Of a stretch of DNA of 64,000 nucleotides, positions 51,200 through 63,681 are shown in pieces. Every line of letters starts with the position of its first letter. Within the stretch, counting starts at the first letter, position 1. Made by a program: the position numbers and the translations under genes. The notes under the pieces are model-generated. The model saw only the letters and a list, made by a program, of their open reading frames with translations. It was not told the DNA's origin and made no database searches. This DNA is from Balanoglossus misakiensis (taxonomy: Eukaryota; Hemichordata): assembly GCA_040954595.2 (NCBI GenBank), contig CM082590.2, positions 11,487,015-11,551,014 on the forward strand, read 5' to 3'.

Positions 51200-53290
51200 T
51201 TCGACCGCCAGGCTACGGCCGGCAGCGGAGGCCAACCTGACACCCAACCCCTTCGACCGCCAGGCTACGGCCGGCAGCGGAGGCCAACCTGACACCCAAC
51301 CCCTTCGACCGCCAGGCTACGGCCGGCAGCGGAGGCCAACCTGACACCCAACCCCTTCGACCGCCAGGCTACGGCCGGCAGCGGAGGCCAACCTGACACC
51401 CAACCCCTTCGACCGCCAGGCTACGGCCGGCAGCGGAGGCCAACCTGACACCCAACCCCTTCGACCGCCAGGCTACGGCCGGCAGCGGAGGCCAACCTGA
51501 CACCCAACCCCTTCGACCGCCAGGCTACGGCCGGCAGCGGAGGCCAACCTGACACCAACCCCCTTCGACCGCCAGGCTACGGCCGGCAGCGGAGGCCAAC
51601 CTGACACCCAACCCATTCGACCGCCAGGCTACGGCCGGCAGCGGAGGCCAACCTGACACCCAACCCCTTCGACCGCCAGGCTACGGCCGGCAGCGGAGGC
51701 CAACCTGACACCCAACCCCTTCGACCGCCAGGCTACGGCCGGCAGCGGAGGCCAACCTGACACCCAACCCCTTCGACCGCCAGGCTACGGCCGGCAGCGG
51801 AGGCCAACCTGACACCCAACCCCTTCGACCGCCAGGCTACGGCCGGCAGCGGAGGCCAACCTGACACCCAACCCCTTCGACCGCCAGGCTACGGCCGGCA
51901 GCGGAGGCCAACCTGACACCCAACCCCTTCGACCGCCAGGCTACGGCCGGCAGCGGAGGCCAACCTGACACCCAACCCCTTCGACCGCCAGGCTACGGCC
52001 GGCAGCGGAGGCCAACCTGACACCCAACCCCTTCGACCGCCAGGCTACGGCCGGCAGCGGAGGCCAACCTGACACCCAACCCCTTCGACCGCCAGGCTAC
52101 GGCCGGCAGCGGAGGCCAACCTGACACCCAACCCCTTCGACCGCCAGGCTACGGCCGGCAGCGGAGGCCAACCTGACACCCAACCCCTTCGACCGCCAGG
52201 CTACGGCCGGCAGCGGAGGCCAACCTGACACCCAACCCCTTCGACCGCCAGGCTACGGCCGGCAGCGGAGGCCAACCTGACACCCAACCCCTTCGACCGC
52301 CAGGCTACGGCCGGCAGCGGAGGCCAACCTGACACCCAACCCCTTCGACCGCCAGGCTACGGCCGGCAGCGGAGGCCAACCTGACACCCAACCCCTTCGA
52401 CCGCCAGGCTACGGCCGGCAGCGGAGGCCAACCTGACACCCAACCCCTTCGACCGCCAGGCTACGGCCGGCAGCGGAGGCCAACCTGACACCCAACCCCT
52501 TCGACCGCCAGGCTACGGCCGGCAGCGGAGGCCAACCTGACACCCAACCCCTTCGACCGCCAGGCTACGGCCGGCAGCGGAGGCCAACCTGACACCCAAC
52601 CCCTTCGACCGCCAGGCTACGGCCGGCAGCGGAGGCCAACCTGACACCCAACCCCTTCGACCGCCAGGCTACGGCCGGCAGCGGAGGCCAACCTGATACC
52701 CAACCCCTTCGACCGCCAGGCTACGGCCGGCAGCGGAGGCCAACCTGATACCCAACCCCTTCGACCGCCAGGCTACGGCCGGCAGCGGAGGCCAACCTGA
52801 TACCCAACCCCTTCGACCGCCAGGCTACGGCCGGCAGCGGAGGCCAACCTGATACCCAACCCCTTCGACCGCCAGGCTACGGCCGGCAGCGGAGGCCAAC
52901 CTGATACCCAACCCCTTCGACCGCCAGGCTACGGCCGGCAGCGGAGGCCAACCTGATACCCAACCCCTTCGACCGCCAGGCTACGGCCGGCAGCGGAGGC
53001 CAACCTGATACCCAACCCCTTCGACCGCCAGGCTACGGCCGGCAGCGGAGGCCAACCTGATACCCAACCCCTTCGACCGCCAGGCTACGGCCGGCAGCGG
53101 AGGCCAACCTGATACCCAACCCCTTCGACCGCCAGGCTACGGCCGGCAGCGGAGGCCAACCTGATACCCAACCCCTTCGACCGCCAGGCTACGGCCGGCA
53201 GCGGAGGCCAACCTGATACCCAACCCCTTCGACCGCCAGGCTACGGCCGGCAGCGGAGGCCAACCTGATACCCAACCCCTTCGACCGCCA
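51200..53290. repeat. 52-bp variant block: CCGGCAGCGGA, GACACCC then GATACCC
   Basis: About 40 units with GGCAGCGGA. The marker GACACCC is fixed up to about 52690 and GATACCC after that, so two independent markers change at different places. Confidence 0.8.
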
Positions 53291-56200
53291 GGCTACGGCC
53301 GGGAGTGGAGGCCAACCTGATACCCAACCCCTTCGACCGCCAGGCTACGGCCGGGAGTGGAGGCCAACCTGATACCCAACCCCTTCGACCGCCAGGCTAC
53401 GGCCGGGAGTGGAGGCCAACCTGATACCCAACCCCTTCGACCGCCAGGCTACGGCCGGGAGTGGAGGCCAACCTGATACCCAACCCCTTCGACCGCCAGG
53501 CTACGGCCGGGAGTGGAGGCCAACCTGATACCCAACCCCTTCGACCGCCAGGCTACGGCCGGGAGTGGAGGCCAACCTGATACCCAACCCCTTCGACCGC
53601 CAGGCTACGGCCGGGAGTGGAGGCCAACCTGATACCCAACCCCTTCGACCGCCAGGCTACGGCCGGGAGTGGAGGCCAACCTGATACCCAACCCCTTCGA
53701 CCGCCAGGCTACGGCCGGGAGTGGAGGCCAACCTGATTCCCAACCCCTTCGACCGCCAGGCTACGGCCGGGAGTGGAGGCCAACCTGATTCCCAACCCCT
53801 TCGACCGCCAGGCTACGGCCGGGAGTGGAGGCCAACCTGATACCCAACCCCTTCGACCGCCAGGCTACGGCCGGGAGTGGAGGCCAACCTGATACCCAAC
53901 CCCTTCGACCGCCAGGCTACGGCCGGGAGTGGAGGCCAACCTGATACCCAACCCCTTCGACCGCCAGGCTACGGCCGGGAGTGGAGGCCAACCTGATACC
54001 CAACCCCTTCGACCGCCAGGCTACGGCCGGGAGTGGAGGCCAACCTGATACCCAACCCCTTCGACCGCCAGGCTACGGCCGGGAGTGGAGGCCAACCTGA
54101 TACCCAACCCCTTCGACCGCCAGGCTACGGCCGGGAGTGGAGGCCAACCTGATACCCAACCCCTTCGACCGCCAGGCTACGGCCGGGAGTGGAGGCCAAC
54201 CTGATACCCAACCCCTACGACCGCCAGGCTACGGCCGGGAGTGGAGGCCAACCTGATACCCAACCCCTTCGACCGCCAGGCTACGGCCGGGAGTGGAGGC
54301 CAACCTGATACCCAACCCCTTCGACCGCCAGGCTACGGCCGGGAGTGGAGGCCAACCTGATACCCAACCCCTTCGACCGCCAGGCTACGGCCGGGAGTGG
54401 AGGCCAACCTGATACCCAACCCCTTCGACCGCCAGGCTACGGCCGGGAGTGGAGGCCAACCTGATACCCAACCCCTTCGACCGCCAGGCTACGGCCGGGA
54501 GTGGAGGCCAACCTGATACCCAACCCCTTCGACCGCCAGGCTACGGCCGGGAGTGGAGGCCAACCTGATACCCAACCCCTTCGACCGCCAGGCTACGGCC
54601 GGGAGTGGAGGCCAACCTGATACCCAACCCCTTCGACCGCCAGGCTACGGCCGGGAGTGGAGGCCAACCTGATACCCAACCCCTTCGACCGCCAGGCTAC
54701 GGCCGGGAGTGGAGGCCAACCTGATACCCAACCCCTTCGACCGCCAGGCTACGGCCGGGAGTGGAGGCCAACCTGATACCCAACCCCTTCGACCGCCAGG
54801 CTACGGCCGGGAGTGGAGGCCAACCTGATACCCAACCCCTTCGACCGCCAGGCTACGGCCGGGAGTGGAGGCCAACCTGATACCCAACCCCTTCGACCGC
54901 CAGGCTACGGCCGGGAGTGGAGGCCAACCTGATACCCAACCCTTCGACCGCCAGGCTACGGCCGGGAGTGGAGGCCAACCTGATACCCAACCCCTTCGAC
55001 CGCCAGGCTACGGCCGGGAGTGGAGGCCAACCTGATACCCAACCCCTTCGACCGCCAGGCTACGGCCGGGAGTGGAGGCCAACCTGATACCCAACCCCTT
55101 CGACCGCCAGGCTACGGCCGGGAGTGGAGGCCAACCTGATACCCAACCCCTTCGACCGCCAGGCTACGGCCGGGAGTGGAGGCCAACCTGATACCCAACC
55201 CCTTCGACCGCCAGGCTACGGCCGGGAGTGGAGGCCAACCTGATACCCAACCCCTTCGACCGCCAGGCTACGGCCGGGAGTGGAGGCCAACCTGATACCC
55301 AACCCCTTCGACCGCCAGGCTACGGCCGGGAGTGGAGGCCAACCTGATACCCAACCCCTTCGACCGCCAGGCTACGGCCGGGAGTGGAGGCCAACCTGAT
55401 ACCCAACCCCTTCGACCGCCAGGCTACGGCCGGGAGTGGAGGCCAACCTGATACCCAACCCCTTCGACCGCCAGGCTACGGCCGGGAGTGGAGGCCAACC
55501 TGATACCCAACCCCTTCGACCGCCAGGCTACGGCCGGGAGTGGAGGCCAACCTGATACCCAACCCCTTCGACCGCCAGGCTACGGCCGGGAGTGGAGGCC
55601 AACCTGATACCCAACCCCTTCGACCGCCAGGCTACGGCCGGGAGTGGAGGCCAACCTGATACCCAACCCCTACGACCGCCAGGCTACGGCCGGGAGTGGA
55701 GGCCAACCTGATACCCAACCCCTTCGACCGCCAGGCTACGGCCGGGAGTGGAGGCCAACCTGATACCCAACCCCTTCGACCGCCAGGCTACGGCCGGGAG
55801 TGGAGGCCAACCTGATACCCAACCCCTTCGACCGCCAGGCTACGGCCGGGAGTGGAGGCCAACCTGATACCCAACCCCTTCGACCGCCAGGCTACGGCCG
55901 GGAGTGGAGGCCAACCTGATACCCAACCCCTTCGACCGCCAGGCTACGGCCGGGAGTGGAGGCCAACCTGATACCCAACCCCTTCGACCGCCAGGCTACG
56001 GCCGGGAGTGGAGGCCAACCTGATACCCAACCCCTTCGACCGCCAGGCTACGGCCGGGAGTGGAGGCCAACCTGATACCCAACCCCTTCGACCGCCAGGC
56101 TACGGCCGGGAGTGGAGGCCAACCTGATACCCAACCCCTTCGACCGCCAGGCTACGGCCGGGAGTGGAGGCCAACCTGATACCCAACCCCTTCGACCGCC

Positions 56201-58910
56201 AGGCTACGGCCGGGAGTGGAGGCCAACCTGATACCCAACCCCTTCGACCGCCAGGCTACGGCCGGGAGTGGAGGCCAACCTGATACCCAACCCCTTCGAC
56301 CGCCAGGCTACGGCCGGGAGTGGAGGCCAACCTGATACCCAACCCCTTCGACCGCCAGGCTACGGCCGGGAGTGGAGGCCAACCTGATACCCAACCCCTT
56401 CGACCGCCAGGCTACGGCCGGGAGTGGAGGCCAACCTGATACCCAACCCCTTCGACCGCCAGGCTACGGCCGGGAGTGGAGGCCAACCTGATACCCAACC
56501 CCTTCGACCGCCAGGCTACGGCCGGGAGTGGAGGCCAACCTGATACCCAACCCCTTCGACCGCCAGGCTACGGCCGGGAGTGGAGGCCAACCTGATACCC
56601 AACCCCTTCGACCGCCAGGCTACGGCCGGGAGTGGAGGCCAACCTGATACCCAACCCCTTCGACCGCCAGGCTACGGCCGGGAGTGGAGGCCAACCTGAT
56701 ACCCAACCCCTTCGACCGCCAGGCTACGGCCGGGAGTGGAGGCCAACCTGATACCCAACCCCTTCGACCGCCAGGCTACGGCCGGGAGTGGAGGCCAACC
56801 TGATACCCAACCCCTTCGACCGCCAGGCTACGGCCGGGAGTGGAGGCCAACCTGATACCCAACCCCTTCGACCGCCAGGCTACGGCCGGGAGTGGAGGCC
56901 AACCTGATACCCAACCCCTTCGACCGCCAGGCTACGGCCGGGAGTGGAGGCCAACCTGATACCCAACCCCTTCGACCGCCAGGCTACGGCCGGGAGTGGA
57001 GGCCAACCTGATACCCAACCCCTTCGACCGCCAGGCTACGGCCGGGAGTGGAGGCCAACCTGATTCCCAACCCCTTCGACCGCCAGGCTACGGCCGGGAG
57101 TGGAGGCCAACCTGATTCCCAACCCCTTCGACCGCCAGGCTACGGCCGGGAGTGGAGGCCAACCTGATTCCCAACCCCTTCGACCGCCAGGCTACGGCCG
57201 GGAGTGGAGGCCAACCTGATACCCAACCCCTTCGACCGCCAGGCTACGGCCGGGAGTGGAGGCCAACCTGATACCCAACCCCTTCGACCGCCAGGCTACG
57301 GCCGGGAGTGGAGGCCAACCTGATACCCAACCCCTTCGACCGCCAGGCTACGGCCGGGAGTGGAGGCCAACCTGATACCCAACCCCTTCGACCGCCAGGC
57401 TACGGCCGGGAGTGGAGGCCAACCTGATACCCAACCCCTTCGACCGCCAGGCTACGGCCGGGAGTGGAGGCCAACCTGATACCCAACCCCTTCGACCGCC
57501 AGGCTACGGCCGGGAGTGGAGGCCAACCTGATACCCAACCCCTTCGACCGCCAGGCTACGGCCGGGAGTGGAGGCCAACCTGATACCCAACCCCTTCGAC
57601 CGCCAGGCTACGGCCGGGAGTGGAGGCCAACCTGATACCCAACCCCTTCGACCGCCAGGCTACGGCCGGGAGTGGAGGCCAACCTGATACCCAACCCCTT
57701 CGACCGCCAGGCTACGGCCGGGAGTGGAGGCCAACCTGATACCCAACCCCTTCGACCGCCAGGCTACGGCCGGGAGTGGAGGCCAACCTGATACCCAACC
57801 CCTTCGACCGCCAGGCTACGGCCGGGAGTGGAGGCCAACCTGATACCCAACCCCTTCGACCGCCAGGCTACGGCCGGGAGTGGAGGCCAACCTGATACCC
57901 AACCCCTTCGACCGCCAGGCTACGGCCGGGAGTGGAGGCCAACCTGATACCCAACCCCTTCGACCGCCAGGCTACGGCCGGGAGTGGAGGCCAACCTGAT
58001 ACCCAACCCCTTCGACCGCCAGGCTACGGCCGGGAGTGGAGGCCAACCTGATACCCAACCCCTTCGACCGCCAGGCTACGGCCGGGAGTGGAGGCCAACC
58101 TGATACCCAACCCCTTCGACCGCCAGGCTACGGCCGGGAGTGGAGGCCAACCTGATACCCAACCCCTTCGACCGCCAGGCTACGGCCGGGAGTGGAGGCC
58201 AACCTGATACCCAACCCCTTCGACCGCCAGGCTACGGCCGGGAGTGGAGGCCAACCTGATTCCCAACCCCTTCGACCGCCAGGCTACGGCCGGGAGTGGA
58301 GGCCAACCTGATACCCAACCCCTTCGACCGCCAGGCTACGGCCGGGAGTGGAGGCCAACCTGATACCCAACCCCTTCGACCGCCAGGCTACGGCCGGGAG
58401 TGGAGGCCAACCTGATACCCAACCCCTTCGACCGCCAGGCTACGGCCGGGAGTGGAGGCCAACCTGATACCCAACCCCTTCGACCGCCAGGCTACGGCCG
58501 GGAGTGGAGGCCAACCTGATACCCAACCCCTTCGACCGCCAGGCTACGGCCGGGAGTGGAGGCCAACCTGATACCCAACCCCTTCGACCGCCAGGCTACG
58601 GCCGGGAGTGGAGGCCAACCTGATACCCAACCCCTTCGACCGCCAGGCTACGGCCGGGAGTGGAGGCCAACCTGATACCCAACCCCTTCGACCGCCAGGC
58701 TACGGCCGGGAGTGGAGGCCAACCTGATACCCAACCCCTTCGACCGCCAGGCTACGGCCGGGAGTGGAGGCCAACCTGATACCCAACCCCTTCGACCGCC
58801 AGGCTACGGCCGGGAGTGGAGGCCAACCTGATACCCAACCCCTTCGACCGCCAGGCTACGGCCGGGAGTGGAGGCCAACCTGATACCCAACCCCTTCGAC
58901 CGCCAGGCTA
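53291..58910. repeat. 52-bp variant block: CCGGGAGTGGA, about 108 units
   Basis: Largest homogeneous block. Only scattered single-base variants interrupt it (GATTCCC at about 53734, 53789, 57064-57168 and 58260; CCCTACGACC at about 54214 and 55670; one 51-bp unit at about 54942). The paired appearance of such variants suggests amplification of multi-unit segments. Confidence 0.85.
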
Positions 58911-60228
58911 CGGCCGGAAGTGGAGGCCAACCTGATACCCAACCCCTTCGACCGCCAGGCTACGGCCGGAAGTGGAGGCCAACCTGATACCCAACCCCTT
59001 CGACCGCCAGGCTACGGCCGGAAGTGGAGGCCAACCTGATACCCAACCCCTTCGACCGCCAGGCTACGGCCGGAAGTGGAGGCCAACCTGATACCCAACC
59101 CCTTCGACCGCCAGGCTACGGCCGGAAGTGGAGGCCAACCTGATACCCAACCCCTTCGACCGCCAGGCTACGGCCGGAAGTGGAGGCCAACCTGATACCC
59201 AACCCCTTCGACCGCCAGGCTACGGCCGGAAGTGGAGGCCAACCTGATACCCAACCCCTTCGACCGCCAGGCTACGGCCGGAAGTGGAGGCCAACCTGAT
59301 ACCCAACCCCTTCGACCGCCAGGCTACGGCCGGAAGTGGAGGCCAACCTGATACCCAACCCCTTCGACCGCCAGGCTACGGCCGGAAGTGGAGGCCAACC
59401 TGATACCCAACCCCTTCGACCGCCAGGCTACGGCCGGAAGTGGAGGCCAACCTGATACCCAACCCCTTCGACCGCCAGGCTACGGCCGGAAGTGGAGGCC
59501 AACCTGATACCCAACCCCTTCGACCGCCAGGCTACGGCCGGAAGTGGAGGCCAACCTGATACCCAACCCCTTCGACCGCCAGGCTACGGCCGGAAGTGGA
59601 GGCCAACCTGATACCCAACCCCTTCGACCGCCAGGCTACGGCCGGAAGTGGAGGCCAACCTGATACCCAACCCCTTCGACCGCCAGGCTACGGCCGGAAG
59701 TGGAGGCCAACCTGATACCCAACCCCTTCGACCGCCAGGCTACGGCCGGAAGTGGAGGCCAACCTGATACCCAACCCCTTCGACCGCCAGGCTACGGCCG
59801 GAAGTGGAGGCCAACCTGATACCCAACCCCTTCGACCGCCAGGCTACGGCCGGAAGTGGAGGCCAACCTGATACCCAACCCCTTCGACCGCCAGGCTACG
59901 GCCGGAAGTGGAGGCCAACCTGATACCCAACCCCTTCGACCGCCAGGCTACGGCCGGAAGTGGAGGCCAACCTGATACCCAACCCCTTCGACCGCCAGGC
60001 TACGGCCGGAAGTGGAGGCCAACCTGATACCCAACCCCTTCGACCGCCAGGCTACGGCCGGAAGTGGAGGCCAACCTGATACCCAACCCCTTCGACCGCC
60101 AGGCTACGGCCGGAAGTGGAGGCCAACCTGATACCCAACCCCCTCGACCGCCAGGCTACGGCCGGAAGTGGAGGCCAACCTGATACCCAACCCCCTCGAC
60201 CGCCAGGCTACGGCCGGAAGTGGAGGCC
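58911..60228. repeat. 52-bp variant block with intact CCGGAAGT, telomere side
   Basis: About 25 units in which the ETS-like motif CCGGAAGT is again intact, ending with two units that have CCCTCGACC. This is the part of the CpG-rich array nearest the telomere. Confidence 0.85.
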
Positions 60229-60290
60229 AACCTGGCCCCCATTGACCGCGCCGTTACGACAGGAAGTGGAGGGCAACCCGGCCCCCTTAG
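60229..60290. repeat. Right edge of the minisatellite and junction to the 70-bp repeat
   Basis: CCCCCATTGACCGCGCCG followed by TTACGACAGGAAGTGG repeats the 51-bp edge type of 45369-45504, with a short deletion giving a 46-bp interval. A short stretch (CCCGGCCCCCTTAGAG) leads into the first 70-bp unit. Confidence 0.75.
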
Positions 60291-63200
60291 AGTTCCAGTC
60301 TGGGGTTAGGATTAGGGTTAGGGCTCCAGTCCAGGGCTCCTCGGTTAGGATTAGGGTTAGGGTTGCAGTCTGGGGTTAGGATTAGGGTTAGGTCTCCAGT
60401 CCAGGGCTCCTCGGTTAGGATTAGGGTTAGGGTTGCAGTCTGGGGTTAGGATTAGGGTTAGGTCTCCAGTCCAGGGCTCCTCGGTTAGGATTAGGGTTAG
60501 GGTTGCAGTCTGGGGTTAGGATTAGGGTTAGGTCTCCAGTCCAGGGCTCCTCGTTTAGGATTAGGGTTAGGGTTGCAGTCTGGGGTTAGGATTAGGGTTA
60601 GGTCTCCAGTCCAGGGCTCCTCGGTTAGGATTAGGGTTAGGGTTGCAGTCTGGGGTTAGGATTAGGGTTAGGTCTCCAGTCCAGGGCTCCTCGGTTAGGA
60701 TTAGGGTTAGGGTTGCAGTCTGGGGTTAGGATTAGGGTTAGGTCTCCAGTCCAGGGCTCCTCGGTTAGGATTAGGGTTAGGGTTGCAGTCTGGGGTTAGG
60801 ATTAGGGTTAGGTCTCCAGTCCAGGGCTCCTCGGTTAGGATTAGGGTTAGGGTTGCAGTCTGGGGTTAGGATTAGGGTTAGGTCTCCAGTCCAGGGCTCC
60901 TCGGTTAGGATTAGGGTTAGGGTTGCAGTCTGGGGTTAGGATTAGGGTTAGGTCTCCAGTCCAGGGCTCCTCGGTTAGGATTAGGGTTAGGGTTGCAGTC
61001 TGGGGTTAGGATTAGGGTTAGGTCTCCAGTCCAGGGCTCCTCGGTTAGGATTAGGGTTAGGGTTGCAGTCTGGGGTTAGGATTAGGGTTAGGTCTCCAGT
61101 CCAGGGCTCCTCGGTTAGGATTAGGGTTAGGGTTGCAGTCTGGGGTTAGGATTAGGGTTAGGTCTCCAGTCCAGGGCTCCTCGGTTAGGATTAGGGTTAG
61201 GGTTGCAGTCTGGGGTTAGGATTAGGGTTAGGTCTCCAGTCCAGGGCTCCTCGGTTAGGATTAGGGTTAGGGTTGCAGTCTGGGGTTAGGATTAGGGTTA
61301 GGTCTCCAGTCCAGGGCTCCTCGGTTAGGATTAGGGTTAGGGTTGCAGTCTGGGGTTAGGATTAGGGTTAGGTCTCCAGTCCAGGGCTCCTCGGTTAGGA
61401 TTAGGGTTAGGGTTGCAGTCTGGGGTTAGGTCTCCAGTCCAGGGCTCCTCGGTTAGGATTAGGGTTAGGGTTGCAGTCTGGGGTTAGGTTAGGGTTTGGT
61501 CTCCAGTCCAGGGCTCCTCGGTTAGGATTAGGGTTAGGGTTGCAGTCTGGGGTTAGGATTAGGGTTAGGTCTCCAGTCCAGGGCTCCTCGGTTAGGATTA
61601 GGGTTAGGGTTGCAGTCTGGGGTTAGGATTAGGGTTAGGTCTCCAGTCCAGGGCTCCTCGGTTAGGATTAGGGTTAGGGTTGCAGTCTGGGGTTAGGATT
61701 AGGGTTAGGTCTCCAGTCCAGGGCTCCTCGGTTAGGATTAGGGTTAGGGTTGCAGTCTGGGGTTAGGATTAGGGTTAGGTCTCCAGTCCAGGGCTCCTCG
61801 GTTAGGATTAGGGTTAGGGTTGCAGTCTGGGGTTAGGATTAGGGTTAGGTCTCCAGTCCAGGGCTCCTCGGTTAGGATTAGGGTTAGGGTTGCAGTCTGG
61901 GGTTAGGATTAGGGTTAGGTCTCCAGTCCAGGGCTCCTCGGTTAGGATTAGGGTTAGGGTTGCAGTCTGGGGTTAGGATTAGGGTTAGGTCTCCAGTCCA
62001 GGGCTCCTCGGTTAGGATTAGGGTTAGGGTTGCAGTCTGGGGTTAGGATTAGGGTTAGGTCTCCAGTCCAGGGCTCCTCGGTTAGGATTAGGGTTAGGGT
62101 TGCAGTCTGGGGTTAGGATTAGGGTTAGGTCTCCAGTCCAGGGCTCCTCGGTTAGGATTAGGGTTAGGGTTGCAGTCTGGGGTTAGGATTAGGGTTAGGT
62201 CTCCAGTCCAGGGCTCCTCGGTTAGGATTAGGGTTAGGGTTGCAGTCTGGGGTTAGGTGGGTTAGGTCTCCAGTCCAGGGCTCCTCGGTTAGGATTAGGG
62301 TTAGGGTTGCAGTCTGGGGTTAGGTCTCCAGTCCAGGGCTCCTCGGTTAGGATTAGGGTTAGGGTTGCAGTCTGGGGTTAGGATTAGGGTTAGGTCTCCA
62401 GTCCAGGGCTCCTCGGTTAGGATTAGGGTTAGGGTTGCAGTCTGGGGTTAGGATTAGGGTTAGGTCTCCAGTCCAGGGCTCCTCGGTTAGGATTAGGGTT
62501 AGGGTTGCAGTCTGGGGTTAGGATTAGGGTTAGGTCTCCAGTCCAGGGCTCCTCGGTTAGGATTAGGGTTAGGGTTGCAGTCTGGGGTTAGGATTAGGGT
62601 TAGGTCTCCAGTCCAGGGCTCCTCGGTTAGGATTAGGGTTAGGGTTGCAGTCTGGGGTTAGGATTAGGGTTAGGTCTCCAGTCCAGGGCTCCTCGGTTAG
62701 GATTAGGGTTAGGGTTGCAGTCTGGGGTTAGGATTAGGGTTAGGTCTCCAGTCCAGGGCTCCTCGGTTAGGATTAGGGTTAGGGTTGCAGTCTGGGGTTA
62801 GGATTAGGGTTAGGTCTCCAGTCCAGGGCTCCTCGGTTAGGATTAGGGTTAGGGTTGCAGTCTGGGGTTAGGATTAGGGTTAGGTCTCCAGTCCAGGGCT
62901 CCTCGGTTAGGATTAGGGTTAGGGTTGCAGTCTGGGGTTAGGATTAGGGTTAGGTCTCCAGTCCAGGGCTCCTCGGTTAGGATTAGGGTTAGGGTTGCAG
63001 TCTGGGGTTAGGATTAGGGTTAGGTCTCCAGTCCAGGGCTCCTCGGTTAGGATTAGGGTTAGGGTTGCAGTCTGGGGTTAGGATTAGGGTTAGGTCTCCA
63101 GTCCAGGGCTCCTCGGTTAGGATTAGGGTTAGGGTTGCAGTCTGGGGTTAGGATTAGGGTTAGGTCTCCAGTCCAGGGCTCCTCGGTTAGGATTAGGGTT

Positions 63201-63681
63201 AGGGTTGCAGTCTGGGTTAGGATTAGGGTTAGGTCTCCAGTCCAGGGCTCCTCGGTTAGGATTAGGGTTAGGGTTGCAGTCTGGGGTTAGGATTAGGGTT
63301 AGGTCTCCAGTCCAGGGCTCCTCGGTTAGGATTAGGGTTAGGGTTGCAGTCTGGGGTTAGGATTAGGGTTAGGTCTCCAGTCCAGGGCTCCTCGGTTAGG
63401 ATTAGGGTTAGGGTTGCAGTCTGGGGTTAGGATTAGGGTTAGGTCTCCAGTCCAGGGCTCCTCGGTTAGGATTAGGGTTAGGGTTGCAGTCTGGGGTTAG
63501 GATTAGGGTTAGGTCTCCAGTCCAGGGCTCCTCGGTTAGGATTAGGGTTAGGGTTGCAGTCTGGGGTTAGGATTAGGGTTAGGTCTCCAGTCCAGGGCTC
63601 CTCGGTTAGGATTAGGGTTAGGGTTGCAGTCTGGGGTTAGGATTAGGGTTAGGTCTCCAGTCCAGGGGCTCCTCGGTTAGG
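60291..63681. repeat. 70-bp telomere-associated repeat, 49 units
   Basis: Landmark GGTCTCCAGTCCAGGGCTCC (GGGCTCC... in the first unit) starts at 60321, 60391 and then every 70 bp, giving 49 units to 63652. Each unit has two telomere-like tracts of the type GGTTAGGATTAGGGTTAGG, separated by GTTGCAGTCTGG and by CTCCAGTCCAGGGCTCCTC. Intervals of 58 bp (ending at 61429 and 62323), 67 bp (62265) and 69 bp (61498 and 63232) come from loss or change inside a telomere-like tract. Orientation is the same as the terminal telomere. The G-run spacing could allow G-quadruplex folding of the plus strand. Confidence 0.97.

Larger units (their letters stand above)
46129..60228. repeat. 52-bp GC-rich minisatellite, about 270 units
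   Basis: A 14-kb tandem array whose core unit contains CCAACCTGATACCCAACC, CCTTCGACCGCCAGGC and TACGGCCGG followed by AAGTGGA, CAGCGGA or GAGTGGA. The consensus is about 65% GC with 4 to 5 CpG per 52 bp. The period (52 is 1 mod 3) prevents long open frames. Rare indel units are seen at about 48940-49010, 49195-49250, 50781 and 54942. The left 51-bp and 48-bp blocks and the right edge are the same family. No gene is present. Confidence 0.97.

Noticed and set aside
45369-60280. CRISPR-like array
   Set aside because: There are no unique spacers between conserved repeats; the whole unit is repeated, and the context is a eukaryotic chromosome end.
60291-63681. Old telomere fusion site (head-to-head TTAGGG/CCCTAA)
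   Set aside because: All telomere-like tracts point in the same direction and no CCCTAA-oriented tract is present.
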